A stretch of DNA of 64,000 bases from Arthrobacter globiformis (GTDB taxonomy: Bacteria; Actinomycetota; Actinomycetes; Actinomycetales; Micrococcaceae), in contig NZ_JAUSYZ010000001.1 in the NCBI RefSeq assembly GCF_030817195.1, forward strand, positions 4,588,001-4,652,000, read 5' to 3'. The notes beneath the pieces were generated by a model. The model was not told the DNA's origin. It searched no databases and saw nothing but the letters and a program-made list of their open reading frames with translations. Shown here in pieces: positions 1 to 8,224 of the stretch. A program made the translations under genes and the position numbers. Position 1 is the stretch's first letter; each line of letters starts with the position of its first letter.

Positions 1-871
1 TCAATGCGGTCCCCGTACTTCATGAAGCCGAAGTAGGTCGCCAGGACGGTAAGCGTCCAGAGCAGCACCTGGAGCAGGTTCTGCTCGGCGGACGATTCAA
101 CCCCGGATGACTCGTAGACCCGCGGCATGAAGATGCCCATTTGCCCGGCAACCAGGTTCCAGAGTGCGTAGACGCCCACGAGGAACAGGAGGGCCTTCAG
201 GTTGGTGGCGTTGGTCAGCAACTCGCGGTAGTTGCGGCGCTTGACGCCGGATGCCTCCTCCAGCAGCCGCGCTTCGTTCGACTTCTTCCAGGTGTGGGAC
301 TCGGAAAGCCGGCGGCGGATCCACCAGGTGATGAAAGCAATGACGAACAGGTGCGCGAAGACCAGACGGCTGCCCAGCAGCCCCAGCGGAACCACGACGG
401 CGGCAAGGAGGAAGACCAGTGCCGGTGCGAGCGACCACGCAAACTGGGCGGTGCCCACGTGCCGTGCCCGCTGTTCAGAGGGTGCCTCCTCCGCGATGTA
501 GGTCCACGCGACTGGCACGCCTGCTCCCACCGCGATCCCGGTGAGGATCACGCCAACTATGAGCATCCAGGGGGTCACGGCAAAAATCACCAGGGCTGTG
601 CCGATCATGTACAGGATGAGGTCGTAGGTGTAGATGAACTTGCGGCCGTAGCGGTCGCCCAGTGGTCCGCCGATCATCGCGCCGACGGCGGCACCGAAGG
701 CGTTGGCGCTGAGGGCGGCGATCAGCCCGACAACCAGGTTGCTGAAGCCGAAATACTCCTGCCACAGCGTCAGGCTCGTCGCCAGGGCGATGAGGATCCC
801 GCTTCGATGTAGTTGGACATGGACACAGCGACAGTGGCTTTCCAGCCGCCGATCTGTGGGGTGTTGGTCAT
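1..871 (-). CDS. MFS sugar (probable L-rhamnose) permease, 3' truncated by window edge, apparent frameshift near 798
   Basis: Translation from ATG at 871 gives MTNTPQIGGWKATVAVSMSN then YIEAG, but the frame stops a few codons later. If one G is added to the GGG run (complement of 798-800), reading continues to the window edge as a typical MFS porter: ATSLTLWQEYF, GGPLGDRYGRKF, several hydrophobic helices and RRRLSESHTWKKS. It is the last gene of the rhamnose operon, 91 bp after rhaB, with its own LacI-type operator in that gap, so proton-coupled rhamnose uptake is the likely job. The C-terminal part lies outside the window. Either a recent one-base loss or a sequence error explains the break. 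The transporter family is clear; the substrate is inferred. Confidence 0.75.
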
Positions 872-931
872 TCTGAATCTTTCTCTGGCGACGCCGTTGG
901 CGCCGGGCAGCCACGTTCGGCATGCCTAGTT

Positions 932-945
932 TTGATACGTTTCAA
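932..945. promoter_or_regulatory. LacI-type operator upstream of the MFS permease
   Basis: TTGATACGTTTCAA is a near-perfect 14-bp inverted repeat between the rhaB stop and the permease start. It matches the sites in front of rhaM and the LacI gene, so the permease probably has its own rhamnose-responsive promoter. Confidence 0.55.
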
Positions 946-962
946 GAAACGGTGCAGGGTGT

Positions 963-2447
963 TTAGTTCCTGGCCGCGTTGGAGATGAGGTCGAGGGGCT
1001 CGTAGCGGTGCAGGCTCGTTCCTGCTACCACGATCCTGCGAAGTTCCGGCAAACCGCCGGTGGCCACACCTGCGGCGCGGGCCTGGACCAGCACGTTGCC
1101 AAGGGCCGTGGCCTCGACCGGGCCGGCGATGACGGGCTTGCCGGTGGCCTGTGCCGTGAGCTGGCACAGCAGCCCGTTCTGCGAGCCGCCGCCGACAATG
1201 TGCACCACGCCCACGGCAACACCGGCGAGGCGTTCGGCGTCGGCGATGGTGCGCGCATACCCGGCGGCGAGGCTGTCCAGGATGCAGCGGACGACCGCTG
1301 CCGGCTCGGCCGGAAGGACGGCGCCGGTGTTGCGGGCTGCTGCGCGGATCCGGTCGGGCATGTTGTCCGGGGCGATGAACGCCGGATCGTCGGGGTTGAT
1401 CCTCGGCCCGCCGGGCGGGAGCCCCGCGGCTGCGTCGAGGAGTTCCCCGATCGCCGGCCGGTAGCCTTCGTCGGCCCAGGTGCGCTGGCATTCGCTGAGC
1501 AGCCAGAGGCCGCCGACGTTGCGCAGGTACCGGGTGGTGCCGTCCACACCGCGCTCGTTGGTGAAGTTCGCCGCGCGGCTGGCTTCGGTGAGCACCGGGT
1601 GGTGCAGTTCCAGCCCCACGAGGGACCAGGTGCCGGAGGATATGTAGGCGAAATTCTTCTGCTCCGCGGGAACGGCGGCGACGGCGGACGCGGTGTCGTG
1701 CGAGCCTACGGCCACCACCTTGGTGTCCTGGGGCAGCGCGGTCTGCTGGGCGATTCCGGGCAGCAGGGTTCCCAGGGTTTCGCCGGGCTGGATCAGCGGC
1801 GGGAACAGGTCCCTGGGCAGGCCCAGGGGTCCGAACAGCTCGCTGGCCCACTCCCCCGCGACGGCGTCGAACAGCCCGGTGGTGGAGGCGTTGGTGGCCT
1901 CGGTGCGGCGCTGCCCGGTGAGCAGGAACGCGATGAGGTCCGGGATCAGCAGGGCCTGCAGCCCGTCCAGATCCGGTTCTGCGGCGAGCTGGTAGAGCGT
2001 GTTGAACTGCAGGAACTGCAGCCCCGTAGTGGCGTAGAGCCGTGCCGGATCCAGCCTCCCGTGCACCCGGGCGACGGCGGCGCGGCTGCGTTCGTCCCGG
2101 TAGCTGTACGGCTGCGCGGTGAGTTCGCCGTCCTTGGTGACCAGACCGTAGTCCACCGCCCAGGTGTCGATGCCGATGCTGGTGATCGTTTCCCCCCGCT
2201 CGGCTGCCGCCTTGCCGGCGGCAGCGAGGCCGGTGAGCACCTCGGCGAAGAGGGCGTCGAAGCCCCAGCGGAGGCCGCCGTCGGACTGCACCACGGCGTT
2301 GGGGAAACGGTGCACGACGTCGAGCGTGGCCCGCGCGGGACCGCCGTCGGTGCTGATCCGCCCCAGGATGACGCGCCCCGAGGAGGCGCCGATGTCGACG
2401 GCGGCGAACACGCCGCCGTCGACACCGGTAACTGCCGCCGTGCTCAC
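963..2447 (-). CDS. rhaB: Rhamnulokinase
   Basis: A 494-residue FGGY-family sugar kinase that phosphorylates L-rhamnulose to L-rhamnulose 1-phosphate with ATP in the cytoplasm. The N-terminal phosphate-binding loop AAVDIGASSGRVI, the SIGIDTWAVDYGLV segment and the second ATPase segment GSHDTASAVAA near residue 250 are typical; HIVGGGSQNGLLCQ lies near residue 420. Length is normal. It starts at a GTG whose bases overlap the rhaEW stop (GTGA), so the two are translationally coupled. Position between the aldolase/dehydrogenase gene and the permease supports the rhamnose rather than xylulose or glycerol assignment. Confidence 0.93.
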   Translation of the reverse strand: MSTAAVTGVDGGVFAAVDIGASSGRVILGRISTDGGPARATLDVVHRFPNAVVQSDGGLRWGFDALFAEVLTGLAAAGKAAAERGETITSIGIDTWAVDYGLVTKDGELTAQPYSYRDERSRAAVARVHGRLDPARLYATTGLQFLQFNTLYQLAAEPDLDGLQALLIPDLIAFLLTGQRRTEATNASTTGLFDAVAGEWASELFGPLGLPRDLFPPLIQPGETLGTLLPGIAQQTALPQDTKVVAVGSHDTASAVAAVPAEQKNFAYISSGTWSLVGLELHHPVLTEASRAANFTNERGVDGTTRYLRNVGGLWLLSECQRTWADEGYRPAIGELLDAAAGLPPGGPRINPDDPAFIAPDNMPDRIRAAARNTGAVLPAEPAAVVRCILDSLAAGYARTIADAERLAGVAVGVVHIVGGGSQNGLLCQLTAQATGKPVIAGPVEATALGNVLVQARAAGVATGGLPELRRIVVAGTSLHRYEPLDLISNAARN

Positions 2448-4504
2448 CGCAGGAATGCTGCCGCGACGCCGGCGTCGACCGGAATGTGCAGGCCGGTGGT
2501 GTGCGAGAGTTCGTTGCTGGTGAGCACGGCCGCGGCGTTGGCGACGTGCTCCGGCAGGACCTCGCGCTTGAGCAGGGTGCGCTGGGCGTAGTACTCGCCC
2601 AGCTTCTCCTCGTCCACGCCGTAGACGGCGGCGCGCTTGGCGCCCCAGCCGCCGGCGAAGATGCCGGAGCCGCGGACCACGCCGTCGGGGTTGATGCCGT
2701 TGACGCGGATGCCGTATTCGCCCAGTTCCGCCGCGAGCAGGCGGACCTGGTGGGCCTGGTCGGCCTTGGTGGCGGAGTAGGCGATGTTGTTCGGGCCGGC
2801 GAACACGGAGTTCTTGGAGGAGATGTAGATGATGTCCCCGCCCAGGCCCTGCTCGATCATGACCTTCGCGGCGGCCTTGGCCACCAGGAAGGAACCCTTG
2901 GCCATGACGTTGTGCTGCAGGTCCCAGTCCTTCTCGGTGGTTTCCAGCAGCGGCTTGGAGATGGACAGGCCGGCGTTGTTGACCACCAGGTCCACGCCGC
3001 CGAAGGCCAGCACCGCCTCATCGATGGCCGCAGCGACCTGGGCCTCGTTGGTGACGTCCGCCTGGACGCCGACGGCGACGTCCGGGCCGCCGAGTTCGGC
3101 GGCGACGGCCTGGGCGTTTTCCAGGTTCAGGTCCGCGATGACCACGCAGGCGCCCTCCGCGGCGAGGCGGGTGGCGATGGCCTTGCCGATGCCGGAGGCC
3201 GCACCGGTGACCAGGGCGATGCGGGTGGCGTGGGACTTGGGCTTGGGCATCCGGGCCAGCTTGGCTTCCTCCAGGGCCCAGTACTCGATCCGGAACTTCT
3301 CGGCCTCATCGATCGGGGCGTAGGTGGAGATCGCCTCGGCGCCGCGCATCACGTTGATCGCGTTCAGGTAGAACTCCCCGGCCACGCGGGCAGTCTGCTT
3401 GTTGGCACCGTAGGAGAACATGCCGACGCCGGGAACCAGGACGATGGCCGGGTCGGCACCGCGCAGGGCCGGGCTGTCCTGGTCGGCGTGGCGGTCGTAG
3501 TAGGCCTGGTAGTCCTCGCGGTATTCGGCGTGGAGTTCCTTCAGCCGGGCCACGGAGTCCTCGATGGAGGCGTCCGCGGGCAGATCCAGGATGAGCGGCT
3601 TGACCTTGGTGCGCAGGAAGTGGTCCGGGCAGGACGTGCCCAGCGCGCCCAGGCGGGGGTGTTCTGCGGCCTCGAGGAACTCCAGCACGGCGGGGTCATC
3701 GCTGAAGTGCCCCACCTGCGGCTTGTCCGCCGAGGCCAGGCCGCGGATCACCGGTGCCAGCGCGGCGGCCTTCGCTTTGCGTTCGGCCTCCGGGAGCGGG
3801 CCGTAGCCCGGCAGCTTGCCGCCGAACGGTTCGGCCTTGCCGTTCTGGGCGATGTACTTCTCGGCCTCGGCGATGATCCAGAGCGAGTTGGCTTCGGCTT
3901 CCTCGCTGGTGGCGCCCCAGGCGGTGATGCCGTGCCCGCCCAGGATGGTGCCGATGGCCTGCGGGTTGGCGTCCTTGATCGCGGCGATGTCCAGGCCCAG
4001 CTGGAAGCCCGGCCGGCGCCAGGGCACCCAGACCACCTTGTCGCCGAAGATCTTGGCGGTGAGCGCCTCACCATCGGCAGCGGTGGCGATCGCAATGCCC
4101 GAGTCGGGGTGCAGGTGATCCACGTGTGCCGCGTCCACGAGGCCGTGCATGGCGGTGTCGATGGAGGAGGCGGCGCCGCCCTTACCGTGCAGGCAGTAAT
4201 CGAACGCCGCGACCATCTCGTCCTCGCGCTCCACGCCCGGGTAAACGTTCCTCAGCGCCTGCAGCCGGTCCAGGCGGAGGACCGCTAGGTTCTGGGCCTT
4301 CAGCGTGCCCAGGTCCCCGCCCGAGCCCTTCACCCAGAGGAGCTGGACGTCCTCGCCCGTGACCGGGTCCTTCTCAAAGCCCTTCGCGGAGGTGTTGCCG
4401 CCGGCAAAATTCGTGTTCCGCTTATCCGCGCCCAGACGGTTGGACCGGGAAATCAGGTCTTCAACAGTCTTATTGCCTGTGGCTTCAATGTTTTCCATAG
4501 TCAT
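2444..4504 (-). CDS. rhaEW: Bifunctional rhamnulose-1-phosphate aldolase / L-lactaldehyde dehydrogenase
   Basis: About 686 residues in two domains. The N-terminal class II aldolase part has the metal-site motif AHVDHLHPDS near residue 130 and GGHGITAWG, and splits rhamnulose 1-phosphate into dihydroxyacetone phosphate and L-lactaldehyde. The C-terminal SDR part has TGAASGIG near residue 430, VNNAG, and the catalytic SS..YSATK near residue 575, oxidising lactaldehyde to L-lactate. The start was set at ATG 4504 (MTMENIEATG), four bases after the rhaI stop with a GGGG stretch just before it; the open frame further upstream lies inside rhaI and lacks family similarity. The domain order is that of the RhaEW/YuxG family. 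Confidence 0.93.
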   Translation of the reverse strand: MTMENIEATGNKTVEDLISRSNRLGADKRNTNFAGGNTSAKGFEKDPVTGEDVQLLWVKGSGGDLGTLKAQNLAVLRLDRLQALRNVYPGVEREDEMVAAFDYCLHGKGGAASSIDTAMHGLVDAAHVDHLHPDSGIAIATAADGEALTAKIFGDKVVWVPWRRPGFQLGLDIAAIKDANPQAIGTILGGHGITAWGATSEEAEANSLWIIAEAEKYIAQNGKAEPFGGKLPGYGPLPEAERKAKAAALAPVIRGLASADKPQVGHFSDDPAVLEFLEAAEHPRLGALGTSCPDHFLRTKVKPLILDLPADASIEDSVARLKELHAEYREDYQAYYDRHADQDSPALRGADPAIVLVPGVGMFSYGANKQTARVAGEFYLNAINVMRGAEAISTYAPIDEAEKFRIEYWALEEAKLARMPKPKSHATRIALVTGAASGIGKAIATRLAAEGACVVIADLNLENAQAVAAELGGPDVAVGVQADVTNEAQVAAAIDEAVLAFGGVDLVVNNAGLSISKPLLETTEKDWDLQHNVMAKGSFLVAKAAAKVMIEQGLGGDIIYISSKNSVFAGPNNIAYSATKADQAHQVRLLAAELGEYGIRVNGINPDGVVRGSGIFAGGWGAKRAAVYGVDEEKLGEYYAQRTLLKREVLPEHVANAAAVLTSNELSHTTGLHIPVDAGVAAAFLR

Positions 4505-4508
4505 TGCT

Positions 4509-5675
4509 TTATGCGCCCCATCCGGCTTGCTGGCCGCCCACGCGGTCCTCGTTGATTTTCTTCTGGTAGCCGCTGGCCTTGTAGGCGGCCACCGGGTCCG
4601 CGGGCAGCCCGCGGGATTCACGCCATTCGGCCAGGACCGGCCGGACGTCGGTGTAGAAGGCGTCGTTGAACACGGCATTCGCAGCCAGGACATCGCCGGC
4701 GCGCTGGGCTTCGGTCAACGCCTCGGTGTCGATGAGCAGCGCACGGGCGGTCATCTCCTGCACGTTCAGCACCGAGCGGATCTGGCCCGGGATCTTCTCC
4801 TCCAGGTTGTGGCACTGGTCCAGCATCAACGCCACCCCGGAGTCCTTGCCGAAGCCGCCGCCGCGGATCACCTCATGCATGATGCGGAACAGCTGGAAGG
4901 GATCCGCCGCGCCCACGATCAGGTCATCATCAGCGTAGAAGCGCGAGTTGAAGTCGAAGGAGCCCAGCTTGCCCAGGCGCAGCAGCTGCATCACGATGAA
5001 CTCGATGTTGGTGCCGGGGGCATGATGGCCAGTGTCCAGGCAGACAAAGGCCTTCTCGCCCAGCGCCAGGGTCTGCGCGTACGAGGTGCCCCAGTCCGGA
5101 ACGTCCGTGTGGTAGAAAGCCGGCTCGAAGAACTTGTACTCCAGCACCAGGCGGTGGTCCTCGCCCAGGCGGGCGTAGATCTCCTGCAGGGATTCGGCCA
5201 GCCGGTCCTGGCGGCCGCGCATGTCATCCTGGCCCGGGTAGTTCGTGCCGTCCGCGAGCCAGATCTTCAGGTCCTTCGACCCGGCGGCGTGCATGATGTC
5301 GATGCACTCGAAGTGGTGGTCGATCGCGCGGCGCCGGACGGCGTCGTCCGATGACGTCAGCGAGCCGAACTTGTACTCGTCATCCTGGAAAGTGTTCGAG
5401 TTGATCGTTCCCAGCCCCACACCCAGGCCGGCCGCGTACTCCTTCAGGGCCGCATAATCGTCCACCTTGTCCCACGGGATGTGCAGCGCCACGGTGGGCG
5501 CCAGGCCGGTGAGCTCATGGACCTTGGCGGCATCCGCCAGTTTCTCCTGGACGGTGCGCGGGGTACCGGGGGTGCCGAACACCTTGAACCTGGTGCCCGA
5601 GTTGCCGTAGGCCCATGACGGAACCTCAATCGCAAGCTCCGAAAGCCGGCCCAGTGCCGATGCTGTGTTGTTCAT
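4509..5675 (-). CDS. rhaI: L-rhamnose isomerase
   Basis: A 388-residue TIM-barrel isomerase of the RhaI type, which interconverts L-rhamnose and L-rhamnulose and needs divalent metal. Typical segments are VALHIPWDKVDD, LGTINSNTFQDDEYKFG, KIWLADGTNYPGQ, LEYKFFEPAFYHTD, VCLDTGHHAPGTNIE and FDFNSRFYADDD; the conserved Glu, Asp and His residues in these form the metal site in the family. It is second in the operon, 45 bp after rhaM and 4 bp before rhaEW. Length and ends look complete. Confidence 0.95.
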   Translation of the reverse strand: MNNTASALGRLSELAIEVPSWAYGNSGTRFKVFGTPGTPRTVQEKLADAAKVHELTGLAPTVALHIPWDKVDDYAALKEYAAGLGVGLGTINSNTFQDDEYKFGSLTSSDDAVRRRAIDHHFECIDIMHAAGSKDLKIWLADGTNYPGQDDMRGRQDRLAESLQEIYARLGEDHRLVLEYKFFEPAFYHTDVPDWGTSYAQTLALGEKAFVCLDTGHHAPGTNIEFIVMQLLRLGKLGSFDFNSRFYADDDLIVGAADPFQLFRIMHEVIRGGGFGKDSGVALMLDQCHNLEEKIPGQIRSVLNVQEMTARALLIDTEALTEAQRAGDVLAANAVFNDAFYTDVRPVLAEWRESRGLPADPVAAYKASGYQKKINEDRVGGQQAGWGA

Positions 5676-5720
5676 GATCTTTCTTTCGTCAGTGTTTGGC
5701 AGTGTCAGTACGTGGGAAAT

Positions 5721-6086
5721 CTAGAGTTCGGCGGCGGCGTCAGCGTTGCCGCCGGCGGCCGCGGCCAGCTGCCCGTCGAGATTGAACACCTCGTCGAGGA
5801 CCCGGAAGCCCTCGTCGGGCGGAACATCGCTGCCCCGGAAGAGCGTGGCCATTTCGGCCTGCCAGCGGGCGTTGACGTCCGTGAGTGCCATCCGGGCCCG
5901 CACGGCGTCAAAGTCGTCGCATTCGAGGTACCCGATCAGCAGCCCGTCGTCGTCCAGGAACAGCGAGTAGTTGTTCCAGCCCGCGTCCTTGAGCGCGGTC
6001 AGCATCTCCGGCCAGACAGCAGCGTGGCGTCGGCGGTACTCCTCCAGCAGCTCCGGCTGGACGGAGGATCGGAAGCAAACCCTCAT
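5721..6086 (-). CDS. rhaM: L-rhamnose mutarotase
   Basis: A 121-residue YiiL/RhaM-family protein (MRVCFRSSVQPELLEEYRRR, AVWPEMLTALKDAG, WNNYSLFLDDDG) that interconverts the alpha and beta anomers of L-rhamnose so the isomerase gets its preferred form. The conserved His in RRHAAVWPE is the family active-site residue. The Ala-rich tail after about residue 105 is longer than the core fold needs. It is the first gene of the operon, directly behind the LacI operator region shared with the divergent regulator. Confidence 0.93.
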   Translation of the reverse strand: MRVCFRSSVQPELLEEYRRRHAAVWPEMLTALKDAGWNNYSLFLDDDGLLIGYLECDDFDAVRARMALTDVNARWQAEMATLFRGSDVPPDEGFRVLDEVFNLDGQLAAAAGGNADAAAEL

Positions 6087-6163
6087 GTTGTACTCCTGGG
6101 GACGTTTCGGTTGCGGCGGAAGAAGCGGAAACCAATTCGCTCGGCTTTGAATATTCTCCGCCT

Positions 6164-6190
6164 TTGAATCGTTTCATTGGTACGATTCAA
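6164..6190. promoter_or_regulatory. Double LacI-type operator in the rhaM/LacI divergent promoter
   Basis: TTTGAATCGT at 6163-6172 and ACGATTCAAA at 6182-6191 form a perfect 10-bp inverted repeat with a 9-bp spacer. The region also reads as two overlapping 14-bp sites, TTGAATCGTTTCAT and the complement of TTGGTACGATTCAA. It lies between the two divergent transcripts, as expected for autoregulation and repression of the rha operon. Confidence 0.7.
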
Positions 6191-6264
6191 AGTACTCTGG
6201 GTTGAAGAAGGGTGTCAAGCGTTTTCACCCGGACAGCCAAATCGATCTTCGGAGGATCAGCAGA

Positions 6265-7290
6265 ATGTCGCGGGCAGCCAGCATCAAGGACGTCGCCAAC
6301 CACGCGCAGGTTGCGGTGGGAACGGTCTCCAACGTCCTTAACAATCCCGACCGCGTCTCCAAACGCACCAAGGACAGGGTGCTGCAGGCGATCGACGAGC
6401 TCGGCTTCGTCCGCAACGATGCCGCCCGGCAGCTTCGCGCAGGGCACAGCCGGACCATCGGCGTCGTGGTCCTGGACGTCGGCAACCCGTTCTTCACCTC
6501 GCTGGTCCGGGCCGCCGAGGACGCTGCGGCCGTGAACGGCAGCGCCGTGCTGCTGGGCGACAGCGGCCACGACGCGAACCGGGAATCGCACTACATCGAC
6601 CTCTTCCAGGAGCAGCGCGTCCAGGGCCTGCTGATCTCCCCGGTGGGGGACGTGGCCGACAGGCTGGAAGCCCTGCGGCAGCGCGGCGTTCCCACGGTCC
6701 TGGTGGACCGGCTGGCTGACGAGGACCGCTTCAGTTCGGTGTCTGTGGATGACGACGCCGGCGGCTACCTTGCCGCCCGGCACCTCCTCGATCTCGGGCG
6801 CAGGAAGCTGGCCTTCGTGGGCGGGCCGCTGTCCATCCGCCAGGTTTCCGACCGCCTCCTCGGCGCCCGCCGCGCCGTGGCCGAGGTGGACGGCGCAGCG
6901 CTGGAGGTGCTCGACTCCGACGGCCAGTCCGTGCTCGCCGGACGCGGCGTGGGCAACAGCCTCGTGGAACGGGGCACCGGGAACATGCCGGACGGCATCT
7001 TCTGCGCCAACGACCTGCTGGCGCTCGGGGTGATGCAGTCGCTGACCATGATGAACGGCGTGCGCATTCCTGATGACGTGGCCCTGATTGGCTACGACGA
7101 CATCGACTTCGCCGTGTCCGCCGTCGTGCCACTCTCCTCCATCCGACAGCCGACCGAGGCAATCGGCAGGACGGCCATTGAACTCCTGACGGAGGAACTG
7201 GACGGGCAGCACGCGCGGCACCGCGCCGTCGTCTTCACCCCCGAGCTGGTGGTCCGGCAAAGCACCGCAGGGGCTGAAGCACCCCACTGA
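6265..7290 (+). CDS. LacI-family regulator of the rhamnose operon
   Basis: A 341-residue LacI/GalR repressor. The N-terminal helix-turn-helix SIKDVANHAQVAVGTVSNVL and hinge (VRNDAARQLRAGHSRTIG) are followed by a periplasmic-binding-like sensor ending in DDVALIGYDDIDFA and PLSSIRQPTEAIGRTA. Start ATG 6265 was chosen because GGAGG lies at 6251-6255 and the helix-turn-helix begins right after it; earlier in-frame codons lie in the operator region. It is divergent from rhaM and most likely represses rha genes until an L-rhamnose-derived inducer binds. The name RhaR is used for such LacI regulators, but the effector is not visible here. Confidence 0.88.
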   Translation: MSRAASIKDVANHAQVAVGTVSNVLNNPDRVSKRTKDRVLQAIDELGFVRNDAARQLRAGHSRTIGVVVLDVGNPFFTSLVRAAEDAAAVNGSAVLLGDSGHDANRESHYIDLFQEQRVQGLLISPVGDVADRLEALRQRGVPTVLVDRLADEDRFSSVSVDDDAGGYLAARHLLDLGRRKLAFVGGPLSIRQVSDRLLGARRAVAEVDGAALEVLDSDGQSVLAGRGVGNSLVERGTGNMPDGIFCANDLLALGVMQSLTMMNGVRIPDDVALIGYDDIDFAVSAVVPLSSIRQPTEAIGRTAIELLTEELDGQHARHRAVVFTPELVVRQSTAGAEAPH

Positions 7291-7349
7291 CCGGTGCCCA
7301 CTGGCGGGAGGCGTCCGACCGACGGCCCCACCCGGAAAAGGGCGCCCGT

Positions 7350-8015
7350 TCAGAGGACCCCCAGCAGGTCCGGTTCCGGCCGGAAGCCCAGCACTTCGAG
7401 GCGGGTGGCCACGAACGCGGCGATCCGGCGTGCTCCGCGCTCGTGGAAGTGGGTGTCATCCAGCAGGCCGCCTGCCCAGTGCGCGTGCTCACCGGGGCCG
7501 AAGTGGAAGAACAGGTCCTTGGACCCCTCCTCGCCAAGCTCGGCATACAGGGCCCGGGTCCAGGAGTTGAGGTCCACCACGTCGAGGCCGAGCTCGGCGC
7601 CCAGGTCCCGGACCACTGCGGGGTACTCCCCCAGCGTCTCCTCCAGGATGCCGTTGCGGAAGTACCGCCTTTCCACCGAGGTGCAGAGGACGGGGGTGGC
7701 ACCCTTCGCCCTGACATCAGCCACCATCCGGCGGAGGTTGTCCGCATAACCGCCCCGGGCGGCCAGGTGCGCGCGCTTCTGGTCGTTGTGGCCGAACTGA
7801 ATGAGCACCACGTCCCCGCTGACCGCCTGGTGCAGAAGTTCGTACCACAGCCCCTCTTCCCGGAAGGACTCGGTGGTTGCCCCGCCCTTGGCGAAGTTGT
7901 GGACGGCACCCCACGAGTAGACCTCGGGCGCAAGGTGGGCGCCCCAGCCGCTCATCGGGTACTCGTAGGTGGGACAGGTGGCCACGGTCGAATCTCCGGC
8001 CAGCAAAATCTTCAT
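7350..8015 (-). CDS. SGNH/GDSL esterase, rhamnogalacturonan acetylesterase (CE12)-like
   Basis: A 221-residue SGNH hydrolase: block I GDSTVA with the catalytic Ser at about residue 9, block III GHND near 75, and block V DDTHFHERGA near 185 supplying Asp and His. This matches rhamnogalacturonan acetylesterases, which remove acetyl groups from pectin backbone sugars. There is no signal peptide, so it should act in the cytoplasm on imported oligosaccharides. GGAAGG precedes the ATG. It converges with the rha regulator and faces the Gfo/Idh-DUF6807 gene across a promoter region carrying both operator types of this island. Confidence 0.82.
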   Translation of the reverse strand: MKILLAGDSTVATCPTYEYPMSGWGAHLAPEVYSWGAVHNFAKGGATTESFREEGLWYELLHQAVSGDVVLIQFGHNDQKRAHLAARGGYADNLRRMVADVRAKGATPVLCTSVERRYFRNGILEETLGEYPAVVRDLGAELGLDVVDLNSWTRALYAELGEEGSKDLFFHFGPGEHAHWAGGLLDDTHFHERGARRIAAFVATRLEVLGFRPEPDLLGVL

Positions 8016-8080
8016 TGTCTTCCTTCCGCATTTGTTCCTGTTGATGATCGGGCGCCGGCACCGTGAGGGTCAAGCATTTT

Positions 8081-8094
8081 TTGAAACGTTACAT
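8081..8094. promoter_or_regulatory. Rhamnose-type LacI operator candidate
   Basis: TTGAAACGTTACAT fits the TTGAAwCGwwwCA pattern of the rha sites. It lies between the esterase gene (left) and the Gfo/Idh-DUF6807 gene (right). Confidence 0.5.
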
Positions 8095-8134
8095 ACCAGC
8101 GGGCAAGGGAGTACACTGGGCAGCAGACGAAAAC

Positions 8135-8150
8135 GGGAAAGCGCTTGCTG
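8135..8150. promoter_or_regulatory. Second-type LacI operator candidate (GAAAGCGCTTTC class)
   Basis: GGGAAAGCGCTTGCTG resembles the sites at 19114 and 30445. It lies 75 bp before the Gfo/Idh-DUF6807 start. Confidence 0.5.
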
Positions 8151-8224
8151 CTTTGAATGCACATGCTACCCGGCAACGGTAGACGATGGCGTCGCGCAGC
8201 ACCGCAGCGCCGGACAGGAGCACC

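Noticed and set aside
1008..2591. Long plus-strand open frame across rhaB
   Set aside because: It is a GC-bias shadow opposite a clear kinase gene, with no recognisable protein motif; many similar long antisense frames in the window were dropped for the same reason.
4505..4693. N-terminal extension of the aldolase/dehydrogenase by about 63 residues
   Set aside because: The extension lies inside rhaI in another frame and is Arg/Pro/Thr-rich; ATG 4504 fits the family start.
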